Part shown: one piece after another, positions 1 to 10,880 of the stretch
How positions within the stretch are numbered: position 1 is the first letter of the stretch
How the letters are laid out: every line of letters begins with the position of its first letter
NCBI GenBank assembly: GCA_947623455.1
Contig: OX392532.1
Coordinates: forward strand, 2,604,001-2,668,000
Origin: Mimachlamys varia
Taxonomy: Eukaryota; Mollusca; Bivalvia; Pectinida; Pectinidae
DNA length: 64,000 nt
Reading direction: 5' to 3'
Notes under the pieces: model-generated
Databases searched by the model: none
What the model was told of the DNA's origin: nothing
The model's input: only the letters and a program-made list of their open reading frames with translations
Program-made: the position numbers and the translations under genes

Positions 1-951
1 CATGATTTTTTTTAAATGATCTATTGCCGTCAACTGTTGCTGGCAAAAACCGCTACACTCTTAGAAATAATGATAATTATAGAACTTTCCCTTTTGGGCT
101 TTCTCTAACAAATTCATCGTGTATACCTTCAACTCTCCGCAGTTGGAATTCTTTGGACTTCGCTGTACGATCTGTGCCTTCGCTACATTCTTTTAAAAAC
201 TTGTTAACATTAAATGTACCATCCCCTCCACCAATCTACTTCGGTTTTGGTGATCGTAAATTTAATATTATACATACAAAACTTAGACATCAGTGCAGTC
301 AACTTAAATATGACCTTTTTAGAGTAAATCTTGTTGATAGTCCAGTTTGTTATTGTGGCCATCCCTGTGAAAATGCCTTTTTTTTTTGTAGTGTCTACTA
401 TTTAACAAAATTTCGATATATTACATTTCGACTTAACTTTAGAACTGCTTTTGTGTGGCAATAATCAGCTGTCATTAGAAATCAATAAAAACATATTTCG
501 ACACGTGCATCATTACATCAAATCCAGCAAGAGGTTTTGATCATTATATAGTATTTTTGATCATTATATCATTATTGAGTGTGTACATTGGTATATGTGA
601 TTATAAAATTGCATTTCATTAATTTGCCTTCTGATTTTTTTATGAAACCGATTTTGTTTTGATAATTCTAAAATTATTCTGTCTCGTCATTGGACTTTAT
701 TTTTGTAATTTACTAGTATTCAGATGTCTTCCCTAGGTATTTCCCTCTTCACCCTACCTTCTCTGTCCCTTTTGCACCCAACCTCCTTCCCATCCCTGCA
801 CATTCTCTACCACCCCCACCCCCCCCCCCCCCCCACCCCCCAACATATATGTATTCCATCATTATCATGTATTGCGGAGAGGACTACTTTAAGTTGTAAT
901 AACTTGTCGTTCAATCCACTTGTATATTTTACAATAAAATATGTTTAAACT
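1..951 (+). mobile_element. LINE (non-LTR retrotransposon) 3' end, truncated by window start
   Basis: The window opens inside the 3' end of a non-LTR retrotransposon. It holds a decayed C-terminal coding stretch (6-464), then about 480 bp of AT-rich 3' UTR with a C-rich tract (16 C at 819-834). A polyadenylation-type AATAAA lies at 933-938, just before the TTTAAAC end. The coding tail has the layout common to mollusc LINEs: a 'PST..SWNSL' segment, 'SLHSFKNLL', and a Cys/His-type end containing 'CYCGHPCENAF'. The layout comes from memory of the family. The clade (Jockey/RTE/CR1-like) cannot be fixed because the reverse transcriptase core lies outside the window. Confidence 0.6.
6..464 (+). pseudogene. 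Degraded C-terminal remnant of a LINE ORF2-type protein
   Basis: The reading frame is open from about position 6 (after a TGA at 3-5) to the stop at 462-464. Recognisable pieces are 'NRYTLRNNDNYRTFP', 'IPSTLRSWNSL', 'VPSLHSFKNLL', 'YFGFGDRKFNIIHTKLRHQC' and 'VCYCGHPCENAFFFCSVY'. The last resembles the Cys-rich terminal motif of many invertebrate LINE polyproteins. The in-frame stop at the 5' side and the loss of family resemblance after about position 400 indicate a dead copy. No ATG start is expected because this is an internal fragment. Confidence 0.55.
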
Positions 952-1269
952 AAACATGATTTGCATTACATATAAGAGAACACCCTGCTTAGTATGAGAT
1001 ATCTAAGGATGTGGAGGGGGGGGGGGGGGGTGTGGACCTTTCTGATTGATTGAGAAAATGTTTGTTTCAACAGTATATCAATTTAACTGTATTACATTCT
1101 CAAAAGATTATACTAGGAAAAACATATCTATAATTTATGCAGTGAACAGTGAACACATCTTTGCTCATATATGTTACAGATATATAAAAATATATATGAA
1201 TAATAAGTCGCCATTTCGCTTAACTGAAATACGGGGGAAAACCTGTACTGGTCCAACATACATTAATTG
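952..1269. other. Non-coding spacer with a 15-base G run
   Basis: AT-rich sequence between two interspersed repeats. A homopolymer of 15 G lies at 1016-1030. I see no gene or splice structure. Confidence 0.5.
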
Positions 1270-1480
1270 GTTTGTTTTATTTATTTTATTTTACGTCCTA
1301 TTATCAGTTAGGGTCATTTATGGACGTGTCAAGTTTTGGAGGTGGAGGAAAGCCGGAGTATCCGGAGGAAAACCACCTACCTACGGTCAGTACCTGGCAA
1401 CTGCCCCGTGTGGATTTCGAACTTGCAACCCACAGGTGCAGGGATAGCGGTAGAATGTCGAGACATATTAAATCTTGATA
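1270..1480 (+). mobile_element. Mollusc-type interspersed repeat (SINE-like)
   Basis: The segment has the order T-rich 'TTTTATTTTACGTCCTATTA', 'AGGGTCATTTATGGACGTG', 'GGAGGTGGAGGAAAGCC', 'GGTCAGTACCTGGCAACTGC' and 'TTTCGAACTTGCAACCCAC'. I recognise this from memory as a very common dispersed repeat of bivalve and gastropod genomes. Its 3' part resembles a tRNA-like B box (TTTCGAACTTG). The spurious peptide it encodes (frame ending 1447) has no independent meaning. A related, more diverged copy lies inverted at about 34185-34400. The exact class is not proven here. Confidence 0.55.
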
Positions 1481-1794
1481 AATAGTTTTCTTAACTTCAT
1501 CCTAGGGTTCGTAGTCCTGACAGTTTTGAATGTATTTCGGACGAGCCCCGTCAATCCTCGCAGTCATCCGGATCCGTTATAGATTCAGCGCAGACAACTT
1601 GGAGTAACCGTTCCGACCGTCGAGTCACATGTTATTTACCAAAGGACGAACAGAAGAAAATAAAAACGTAAATTATTGATTAATTATGAGGTCGATTGTT
1701 CACGTAATACCAAGAAAAAGTTAGCAATGATAGTGTGACATAACTAAACCAATTTTTAAAAAACGAAATCATACTTTTTCTGAAACAGTGTATT
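1481..1794. other. Unassigned spacer
   Basis: About 310 bp of AT-rich DNA with no recognisable gene or repeat apart from the start of the array that follows. Confidence 0.4.
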
Positions 1795-2490
1795 ACGACC
1801 TACCGATTTCTGACGCCCATTTGACTGTTTTTGACATAACGATATATTGCGACCAACCGATTTCTGACGCCCATTTGACTGTTTTTGACATAACGATATA
1901 TTGCGACCAACCGATTTCTGAAGACCATTTTGACTGTCTGTGACATTACTATATACTAACCGATTTCTGAAGACCATTTTGACTGTCTGTGACATTACGA
2001 TATATTGTTACTAACCGATTTCTGAAGACCATTTTGACTGTCTGTGACATTACGATATATTGTTACTAACCGATTTCTGAAGTCTAATTTGACTGTCTTA
2101 GACATTGCGATACATTACGACTAACCGATTTCTGAAGACCATTTTGACTGTCTGTGACATAACGATATATTGTTACTAACCGATTTCTGAAGACCATTTT
2201 GACTGTCTGTGACATTACTATATATTGTTACTAACCGATTTCTGAAGACCATTTTGACTGTCTGTGACATTACGATATATTGTTACTAACCGATTTCTGA
2301 AGACCATTTTGACTGTCTGTGACATTACGATATATTGTTACTAACCGATTTCTGAAGTCTAATTTGACTGTCTTAGACATTGCGATACATTACGACTAAC
2401 CGATTTCTGAAGACCATTTTGACTGTCTGTGACATTACGATATATGACGACTAACCGATTTCTGAAGACCATTTTGACTGTCTGTGTAAT
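1795..2490. repeat. Minisatellite, ~55-bp unit, ~13 copies
   Basis: The landmark 'ACCGATTTCTGA' recurs at 1802, 1856, 1910, 1959, 2014 and 2069 and onward, giving spacings of 49-55 bp. Each unit also carries 'TTTGACTGTCTGTGACATTA' or a close variant. The first copies (before about 1910) are a diverged type with 'ACGCCCATTTGACTGTTTTT'. The array lies about 1 kb upstream of the Kv start codon. Confidence 0.9.
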
Positions 2491-3513
2491 GGCCTAGTAC
2501 GACTACCGACTGATGGCGATCAAATGTTGTATATTTATTTATTTTATTATTTAGTTTACTTGTCTGTGACGTAACTGTGCAGTATTTGGCCAGACCGTGA
2601 CGTAATTGTCTCCTCTTGTCATCCCTAAGCTAAGCTCTTTTTTTTAGTGGAACACGACCAGGTACGCTATTCTTCAGACTGACTAGTTGAAGCTTATTGG
2701 TTTATTAAAAGACTATACGACTGCCAATACGCCAAACTGATAAAAACGTTATATTTCTCTTTGTGTTGTAACGTACACCGCTACACGTCGTAGTAACGTA
2801 CTTCACTACACGTCGTATGTCTTCCGCTGAATTGTTTTAAATTGTTTATTTGGTTTGAGGAGTTAGACGCTGCTCGTGCTGCCCTCGTGTCGCGTCCCAA
2901 GTAACGGGATGAGAACGAGAATGCACGTCTCGGGCACGCGACTGTACTCACCAATAAGCTCCGCATAAGGCCGGCCGCATTGCAGCTGTAGGGACGGGAG
3001 CTACTGTCCCAATACTCTCGGTACATAACGGCCTAACCTTTAATACCTAAAATCAATCGCACAAAAGGCCAATCGGCAGAGCGAGCTGAGAGGCGACACA
3101 GAGTGTGATAAATAGCGCCTTTATTGCTGCTGTTTTCGCGGGATCAACACACGTTTTGGAGTTGTTTAATTATTAACTTGTGGAACATATAAGTGTATGT
3201 ATTATATATTTTATATACATTAAGGTAAGCTTGGTCCGACAACATGTGCACGTCAGTCAATACATAAATGACAATTTAAGATAGCAGGGAGATCTATTGC
3301 GAGCCTTTCCTGCCACGCGCGCGTGAGGAGGCTGTGTTGAGCGGTACATAGTATGGTGCGCAAGTTACTGGGAAGCCCAGCAGGACGTCGGGGGAGACAA
3401 AATAGCGCGCCTCGCTTATGTTTCGTCAACACCACCACCACCAATACATAGGCCTAACGCTAGCCCAATCAAACGTGCCCAGCGACAGTCTACTCTATGC
3501 AATTCATACAAAA
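2491..3513 (+). promoter_or_regulatory. Putative promoter / 5' UTR region of the Kv channel gene
   Basis: This is the about 1 kb upstream of the Kv ATG. It is richer in CpG than the flanking arrays around 2870-3010 and 3300-3420. A CCAAT box (GGCCAATCGGC) lies near 3070 and TATA-like stretches lie near 3106 and 3200-3218. A good splice-donor-like AAG/GTAAGC is at 3222-3230, so a spliced 5' UTR is possible, but I could not pair it with a convincing acceptor. The transcription start cannot be fixed by eye. Confidence 0.3.
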
Positions 3514-4005
3514 ATGGCGGATACTGAAAAGGAGGAGGATGACAACGAACCAGTTGTCATAAATGTCGGTGGGACTATTTTCGAAACAACTTATGAAACT
3601 TTACGGCACGAGCCGGACACATTGCTCGCCTCCCTAAGACCTTCCTCCCCGGAATACAGACCAACCCGAGGACACTTCTTCTTTGACAGGAACCCCGACA
3701 TATTTAACTGTGTGCTGGATTTGTATCGGACGGGGGAGTTACACCTACCCCACGGGTTTTGTGGCGCCACCCTGAGAACGGAACTCAAGTTCTGGAGGAT
3801 ACCAGAGGACAGAATTGGGATATGTTGTCTGCAAACCTACTTTAAATACGACACGGATCGCGAGGTACTGGACACACTTCATGACGCATTCGAGGCCAAG
3901 GTCTTGGACTACAACCCTAAGGAGGCTGACAGCAGCAAGTGGGTTAAAATCAAAAGGACCTGCTGGCTCTTCCTCGACCAACCCAACTCATCACCGGCCG
4001 CAAAG
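3514..4005 (+). CDS. Kv channel subunit, coding exon 1 (T1/BTB domain)
   Basis: This exon encodes residues 1-164 of a voltage-gated K+ channel alpha subunit (Shaw/Kv3-like). The T1 (BTB/POZ-type) domain spans about residues 13-128. It starts with 'VVINVGGTIFETTYETL', continues with 'FFFDRNPDIFNCVLDLYRTG', and ends near 'DAFEA'. T1 directs subunit-specific assembly of the cytoplasmic tetramer. The intersubunit zinc motif of non-Shaker Kv channels is intact: H77, C83, C104, C105 (HX5CX20CC). The ATG at 3514 has a good context (A at -3, G at +4). An in-frame upstream ATG at 3418 would add 32 His-rich residues but has a weak context. The exon ends at AAG followed by GTAACA, phase 0, just before S1. 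This placement of an intron between T1 and S1 is, from memory, common in Shaw/Kv3 genes. Confidence 0.93.
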
Positions 4006-4011
4006 GTAACA

Positions 4012-4789
4012 CAGGCTAGGCTCAAATCATTTCCTATTTCTAATATCAATAATAAAGTTTGTTTAATGTTCTTATTTTCTGAAGCTGTTGCTGTATATTA
4101 TGTATTTATTACATATACTCGCTTTAAATGATACACGGAGACAGTTTCGCAACAGATCATATTATCACCTTCATGGTATTTTTCTGTTTTGCACGAACAA
4201 ACTATTCACATGTTATCAGAGGGACGCTGAGTTATTTCCCTTCGATGTTTTTTCATATACTAGTATTTCGTTTCATTTGAAGTCTTTGTGACGGATATGG
4301 CCGTAAAATCCTTTCACAATGGAAATCCATCTTGAACAATAAACAATACCGTACATAGACAACACACACCTGATTATGAGTATAAAATGTGCAGGGTTAG
4401 TGAAGGATTCGAACCCAGATCACACGTATAGTAACCAGTGAACATATCACCGGAAGTGTCCTGTCCGAAATACGGAAATGTTTTCGAATTAAAGGGGAGG
4501 TAACTGTATAGGCTGTAAATTATATAACCAACGGGATGCAACTGGTTGAGTCTCGGGTCGTTCCCGATCCCTCACCTCCCTATATTTATCACTTAGCCTC
4601 CCCCCCCCCCCACTCCCCATCATTTATGAAGGAGAAATACATGTAGCTATTACATAGGTTTCTTTTTAAAATATCTTTGACCCTTATTTATAAATGTATG
4701 TAGAAGTACACCATAGTGTCTTTTCTACTATAGCAATACTCACATGACAGATCAGGTGAAGAAATATCTCCAGTCGAATATGAACATCG
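4012..4789. other. Intronic spacer, no gene seen
   Basis: AT-rich intron sequence. The exon 1 frame stays open to a stop at 4129-4131. An AATAAA lies at 4051-4056, before that stop. A short C run lies near 4600. Nothing else is recognisable. Confidence 0.5.
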
Positions 4790-5415
4790 TATGGAAAGGG
4801 GATACCCCTTAATTTTGGAGGTTTCTGTAGAAAGTGGAGACCCGCTAGTTTTAGAGTTTTTTGTAGAAAGTGGGGCCCCCCTAGTTTTGGAGGTTTTTGT
4901 AGAAAGCGGGGACCCCTTAATTCTGGAGGTTCCTGTAGAATGTGGGAACCCCTTAGTTTAGGTGTGTCCGGTTGTCGGGATCCCCTTAGATTTGGGGGTG
5001 TCCGGTTGTCGGGACCCCCTTAGATTTGGGGGTGTCCTGGAGCCCCTTAGATTTGGGGGTGTCCGGGACCCCTTAGATTTGGGGGGGTCCGGGACCCCCT
5101 TAGATTTGGGGGTGTCCGGGACCCCCTTGGATTTGGGAGTGTCCGGTTGTCGGGACCCCCTTAGAATTGGGGTTGTCCGGTTGTTAGGACCCCCTTAGAT
5201 TTGGGGGTGTCCGGTTGTCGGGACCCCCTTAGATTTGGGGGTGTCCGGTTGTCGGGACCCCCTTAGATTTGGGGGTGTCCGGTTGTCGGGACCCCCTTAG
5301 ATTTGGGGGTGTCCGGTTGTTAGGACCCCCTTAGATTTGGGGGTGTCCGGTTGTCGGGACCCCCTTAGATTTGGGGGTGTCCGGTTGTCGGGACCCCCTT
5401 AGATTTGGGGTGTCC
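4790..5415. repeat. Minisatellite, 34-bp unit, with decayed 5' flank
   Basis: The core array (about 4960-5415) repeats 'TTAGATTTGGGGGTGTCCGG' plus 'TTGTCGGGACCCCC' with a 34-bp period (for example 5229 to 5263), about 13 copies. Some copies lack the TTGTCGG segment. Upstream, 4790-4960 carries about four diverged, longer units of the form 'CCCCTTAATTTTGGAGGTTT' with 'TGTAGAAAGTGG', which look like older relatives of the same repeat. The G-rich + strand could form G-quadruplexes. Confidence 0.9.
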
Positions 5416-6118
5416 GGTTTTCGTGTGCCGTCTCTTCTGTAACTCTCCCTCGGCTCCAAAACTACTCGTTGTTATAGAGAGGCGCGTGCTGGTAAAGCGA
5501 TCGCGTGCATGTGTTCGCTTGATGTTTTATCTATGTATCTGGTGATAAATTCATTCGTGCTTAAAGTCATCTTCAGAGATTGTCTCTATAGTCATTAACT
5601 GGTTAAAAGTCTCAATGCCTTTCTGTACGTCGCAGAAAAATACAGCTAGCACACTTTTGATATCTGTTACAACAAATTCTAAAAAAAGTCTGTTCCAATA
5701 GAACGTCACTTATAACGGTGTCAGTTCCCATTGTTAATTATTGCGATCTGTAAGATTCGTTTCGTTTGATTTCGTTGTTACATGTATCAGTCCCCGAGGC
5801 AGGAGAGTTCGTGGACATTGATGCCGAGACGAGAAGCGATGTTATTGATTTTTATTTGAAAATTTGGTTTATTGCACAGTTAAAAATAATCGACGGAAAG
5901 TATCGATCTGAAAGGCAATGGGACTAAATCTAGTTAGTTGATTTTTTTTTTGGCAAAAATAAACTGGCATAGTAAACTTTTAGAGAAGTGAGGCTTTGAA
6001 GGGATTTCATTTGAATGTTTAGATACCGTTATGTGTACAGTAATGAACTATACCTACTGTGCCAAATGATGATAACAAAATTGAGGATATTTGTAGAAAT
6101 AGGGTTAATATATCTAAT
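5416..6118. other. Intronic spacer, no gene seen
   Basis: About 700 bp of AT-rich intron between two 34-bp arrays. No open frame, repeat or element was recognised. Confidence 0.45.
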
Positions 6119-8446
6119 CAAGTAGATTTGTTTACCTGTCTCTGTATGTGATCGAGTGTCGTTGTTTACCTGTCTCTGTATTTGATTGAGTGTCGCTGTT
6201 TACCTGTCTCTGTATATGATTGAATGTCGCTGTTTACCTGTCTCTGTATATGATTGAGTGTCGCTGTTAACCTGTCTCTGTATATGATTGAATGTCGCTG
6301 TTTACCTGTCTCTGTATATGATCGAGTGTCGCTGTTAACCTGTCTCTGTATATGATCGTTGTTTACCTGTCTCTGTATATGATCGAATATCGGTGTTAAC
6401 CTGTCTCTGTATATGATCGAATATCGATGTTTACCTGTCTCTGTATATGATCGAGTGTCGTTGTTTACCTGTCTCTGTATATGATCGAGTGTCGTTGTTT
6501 ACCTGTCTCTGTATATGATCGAGTGTCGTTGTTTACCTGTCTCTGTATATGATCGAGTGTCGTTGTTTACCTGTCCCTGTATATTATCGAGTGTCGTTGT
6601 TTACCTGTCTCTGTATGTGATCGAGTGTCGCTGTTTACCTGTCTCTGTATTTGATTGAGTGTCGCTGTTTACCTGTCTCTGTATATGATTGAATGTCGCT
6701 GTTTACCTGTCTCTGTATATGATTGAGTGTCGCTGTTAACCTGTCTCTGTATATGATTGAATGTCGCTGTTTACCTGTCTCTGTATATGATCGAGTGTCG
6801 TTGTTTACCTGTCTCTGTATATGATCGAGTGTCGTTGTTTACCTGTCTCTGTATATGATCGAGTGTCGTTGTTTACCTGTCCCTGTATATGATCGAGTGT
6901 CGATGTTTACCTGTCTCTGTATATGATCGAGTGTCGTTGTTTACCTGTCTCTGTATATGATCGAGTGTCGTTGTTTACCTGTCTCTGTATGTGATCGAGT
7001 GTCGTTGTTTACCTGTCTCTGTATATGATCGAGTGTCGTTGTTTACCTGTCCCTGTATATGATCGAGTGTCGTTGTTTACCTGTCTCTGTATGTGATCGA
7101 GTGTCGGTGTTAACCTGTCTCTGTATATAATGGAGTGTCGCTGTTTACCTGTCTCTGTATATAATGGAGTGTCGCTGTTTAACTGTCTCTCTATATGATC
7201 GAGTGTCGTTGTTTACCTGTCTCTGTATGTGATCGAGTGTCGTTGTTTACCTGTCTCTGTATATGATCGAGTGTCGTTGTTTACCTGTCTCTGTATGTGA
7301 TCGAGTGTCGTTGTTTACCTGTCTCTGTATATGATCGAGTGTCGTTGTTTACCTGTCTCAATATGTGATCGAGTGTCGTTGTTTACCTGTCTCTGTATAT
7401 GATCGAGTTTCGTTGTTTACCTGTCTCTGTATATGATCGAGGTTCGTCGTTTATCTGTCTCTGTATATGATCGAGTGTCGCTGTTTACCTGTCTCTGTAT
7501 ATGATTGAGTGTCGCTGTTAACCTGTCTCTGTATGTGATCGAGAGTCGTTGTTTACCTGTCTCTGTATATGATCGAGTGTCGTTGTTTACCTGTCTCTGC
7601 ATGTGATCGAGTGTCGTTGTTTACCTGTCTCTGTATATGATCGAGTGTCGATGTTTACCTGTCTCTGTATATGATCGAGTGTCGTTGTTTACCTGTCTCT
7701 GTATGTGATCGAGTGTCGTTGTTTACCTGTCTCTGTATATGATCGAGTGTCGTTGTTTACCTGTCTCTGTATATGATCGAGAATCGTTGTTTACCTGTCT
7801 CTGTATATGATCGTTGTTTACCTGTCTCTGTATGTGATCGAGTGTCGTTGTTTACCTGTCTATGTATTGATCGAGTTTAGATGTTTACCTGTCTCTGTAT
7901 ATGATCGAGTGTCGTTGTTTACCTGTCTCTATATGTGATCGAGTGTCGTTGTTTACCTGTCTCTGTATGTGATCGAGTGCCGTTGTTTACCTGTCCCTGT
8001 ATATGAAGGAGTGTCGCTGTTTACCTGTCTCTGTATATGATCGTGTGTCGTTGTTTACCTGTCTCTGTATGCGATCGAGTGTCGTTGTTTACCTGTCTCT
8101 GTATATGATCGAGTGTCGTTGTTTACCTGTCTCTGTATGTGATCGAGTTTAGATGTTTACCTGTCATTGTATGTGATCGAGTGTCGTTGTTTACCTGTCT
8201 CTGTATGTGATCGAGTGTCGTTGTTTACCTGTCTCTGTATGTGATCGAGTTTAGATGTTTACCTGTCTCTGTATGTGATCGAGTTTCGTTGTTTACCTGT
8301 TTCTGTATGTGATCGAGTGTCGTTGTTTACCTGTCTCTGTATGTGATCGAGTGTCCATGTTTACCTGTCTCTGTATGTGATCGAGTTTCGTTGTTTACCT
8401 GTTTCTGTATGTGATCGAGTGTCGTTGTTTACCTGTCTCTGTATAT
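6119..8446. repeat. Minisatellite, 34-bp unit, ~68 copies
   Basis: The unit is 'TGTTTACCTGTCTCTGTATA' followed by 'TGATCGAGTGTCGT' (34 bp). Common variants are TATG/TATA, GATC/GATT and GTTTAC/GTTAAC. The unit sequence is unrelated to the 34-bp unit at 4960-5415. A block beginning 'TTTGATTGAGTGTCGCTG' occurs at 6181 and again at 6650, so multi-unit duplication has occurred. Confidence 0.95.
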
Positions 8447-9680
8447 ATATATCTGTCTTGAGTTTAAATCCATTTGTTAGACGTTCATTACGTCATGACA
8501 GCTAATTTCAACGACGTCACCGACATCGATCAGTTTTCAGTTTTAACGGAAATAGTGACGTCACGTTGAGAAGGAAGTTTCTAGTAATAGGTTCAATGAC
8601 GGAGGGTAAATAATATACAGGGGAAATAGATGTCAGAGATAACCACTGCAAGTTCTGCTGGTCTTTAAGATGCCGAGAAAGAGAGTATTGTAGCAAGCCT
8701 TGTCACTCGATGTAACAAAGACATATGGAACCAGGGAAAGCGACGATAAATACATTTTGCGTCTCACCGTGTACAACAAAATCAACCGAAACGAAACTTG
8801 TTTAAGATTTGTTAGAGGCAGAACGGAATCTCGGAATATCGATTGGTTCATCCAATATGAAATACTCTTATTTGATTTGATGACACACCACTGTGGTATA
8901 CACACAAATCCATGGCTGGTGTAAATGGGTACAGCACAGACTGCACAGAAACATGGCGGACCATGTGGTAGGCAACACCCCTTCAACATACCGTTACTCT
9001 GGAGTCGAACATGTGGGACAGCTTATCAAAAATATGCAAACACTTATTACCGCCCCCTCTGATGGTGTGTCCAAAGCATTGGTACATTTACCTACATACA
9101 TTTCACACGAGCGTCTAAAACGGTCGACCGTATACCAGTATATGAAGCTCGCCTGCTGGTCCATTGGACTTACTAATTAGGTCAAGGACGTCCGAGACCT
9201 GCTTTTCATGTGAAAATATATATGGTGTATTAATTTTGTTTACTAAATCAAGGTGGCAGTATAGCAGCTCTCTGGAGATTTCATTACACAGTCAAATGTA
9301 TTAAGTGTATATATCTTCGTGTCTTATATAACTCAGCGATATTATATGGTTTGTGATATACAGGTGTTTTGTTACAGCCAGTACAATGACTTCAGCTAGC
9401 GTCATTAACAACTGCGGTGGTAGTTTTGGAAATGCCAATACCATATCATGAATTGTCAGTATAGTTTGTGTCGTTTAACCTAAATTACGGTTAGGACGTT
9501 AGATTTAAAAGAGTTTAATCATTATGTAGGTATGGATTTTGTTTATCCTAAATAAGGAAGTAAGGAATTGGATTCCTGGTAGCATTAAAACATGATAGAT
9601 CAAAACAAAGCGCGTGGCACCACCTACTGGGGAAATATAGTTTATACGGCGGGATCTCGATCAAGTGATAAGGAAAGTTA
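8447..9680. other. Intronic spacer with a CRE-like site
   Basis: Mostly unique-looking AT-rich intron. ACGTC-type sites cluster at 8480-8570, including TGACGTCA near 8557. Open frames here (for example 8893-9180) show no recognisable domain and look like chance. Confidence 0.4.
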
Positions 9681-9790
9681 TAGATCTACCCCAACACCCT
9701 CGGGCAGAATATCCATCAGATAGGGTTAGTATAAATAGATCTACCCCAACACCCTCGGGCAGAATATCCATCAGATAGGGTTAGTATAAC
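9681..9790. repeat. Two-copy tandem duplication, 55-bp unit
   Basis: 'TAGATCTACCCCAACACCCT' begins at 9681 and at 9736. The two 55-bp copies differ only at their last base. This looks like a very recent tandem duplication. Confidence 0.93.
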
Positions 9791-10084
9791 AATAATTTTA
9801 TTAGGACGTTTCGATGGACATCAAAACATACTGGATAAACCAAACAAACTATAATATGTAGGTAAAGGTTTAAGGTCATAGGACCCAGGGTGACGCAGAC
9901 TAGTTACATATCTATACGTTTGACTTCCGGCACAATTTTAATTTCACGATCACCCTGCAGATACCTACGATTACGCCACGCCAGACATCTTGACGAGATA
10001 CGGCTAGTGACTGATTCACATTATCATTCGAACTCGAAGTCGCTCTTAAATTATCAAAAACAGATCAATATATAGGAATAGATA

Positions 10085-10625
10085 AGCGACATCGTTGGGC
10101 CAATCAAACTCAAACTTCATACACTGCTTCCTTACCAAAAGTGCTCGCTTAGGATTGCTTTTCAGGGTCGAAGGTTAAAGGTCATGGTCACTATTTCTAT
10201 AAATAGAAAATTGGTTTCCGTGCGATAACTTCAATGTCCTAGGGCCAATCACACTCAAACTTCATACAGTGTTTCCTAAACAAAAGTTCCCGCTTGGGAT
10301 TGCTTTTCAGGGTCGAAGGTCAGGGTCACTGTTGCTATAAATATAAATTCTGATTCCGTGCGATGACTTCAGTTTCCTTGGGCCAATCAAACTCAAACTT
10401 CATAAGTACTTCCTTACCAAAAGTTCTCGCTTGGGATTGCTTTTCAGGGTCGAAGGGCAAAGGTCAAGGTCACTGTTGCTATAAATAGAAAATCACTTTT
10501 CCTATGCTAATCAAACTCAAACTTCATACAGTGCTTCCTTACCAAAAGTGCTTGCTTGGGATTGCTTTTCAGGGCCAAAGGTCAAAGGTCAAGGTCACTG
10601 TTACTATAAATAGGAAATCTCCATA
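10085..10625. repeat. Imperfect tandem repeat, ~125-145-bp unit, 4 copies
   Basis: 'CCAATCAAACTCAAACTTCA' or a close variant recurs at 10100, 10245, 10383 and about 10507. Each copy continues with 'GGATTGCTTTTCAGGG' and 'GGTCAAGGTCACTG', then an AT-rich 'CTATAAATA'. From memory, related units occur widely in mollusc genomes, so this is probably part of a dispersed element. Copy 4 carries AGGTCA half-sites as direct repeats. Confidence 0.8.
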
Positions 10626-10880
10626 GCTAGCTCCTAAAAACTTATCTCCCGACTTGCTGCGCAGGCGACACATCCACTTCCGTGGAATGTTTGTTTTTAT
10701 ATGTAATCCAGTTTAAGACACCATTCTCTACGCAGGCGAACCTTATGTCGAAAATAATTGGAAGTAAACTCATTAATTGAGGGTCCTGCCTTTCTCTGAT
10801 ACGTTGGATGTGTCGTACCTGCCTAACAGGACACAGATCGGTATCTTTAATAATTCTTAATAATCTTTGATATCTTTAAT

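Noticed and set aside
6119..8446. CRISPR-like array
   Set aside because: Units are contiguous with no unique spacers, the DNA is eukaryotic and no cas genes exist.
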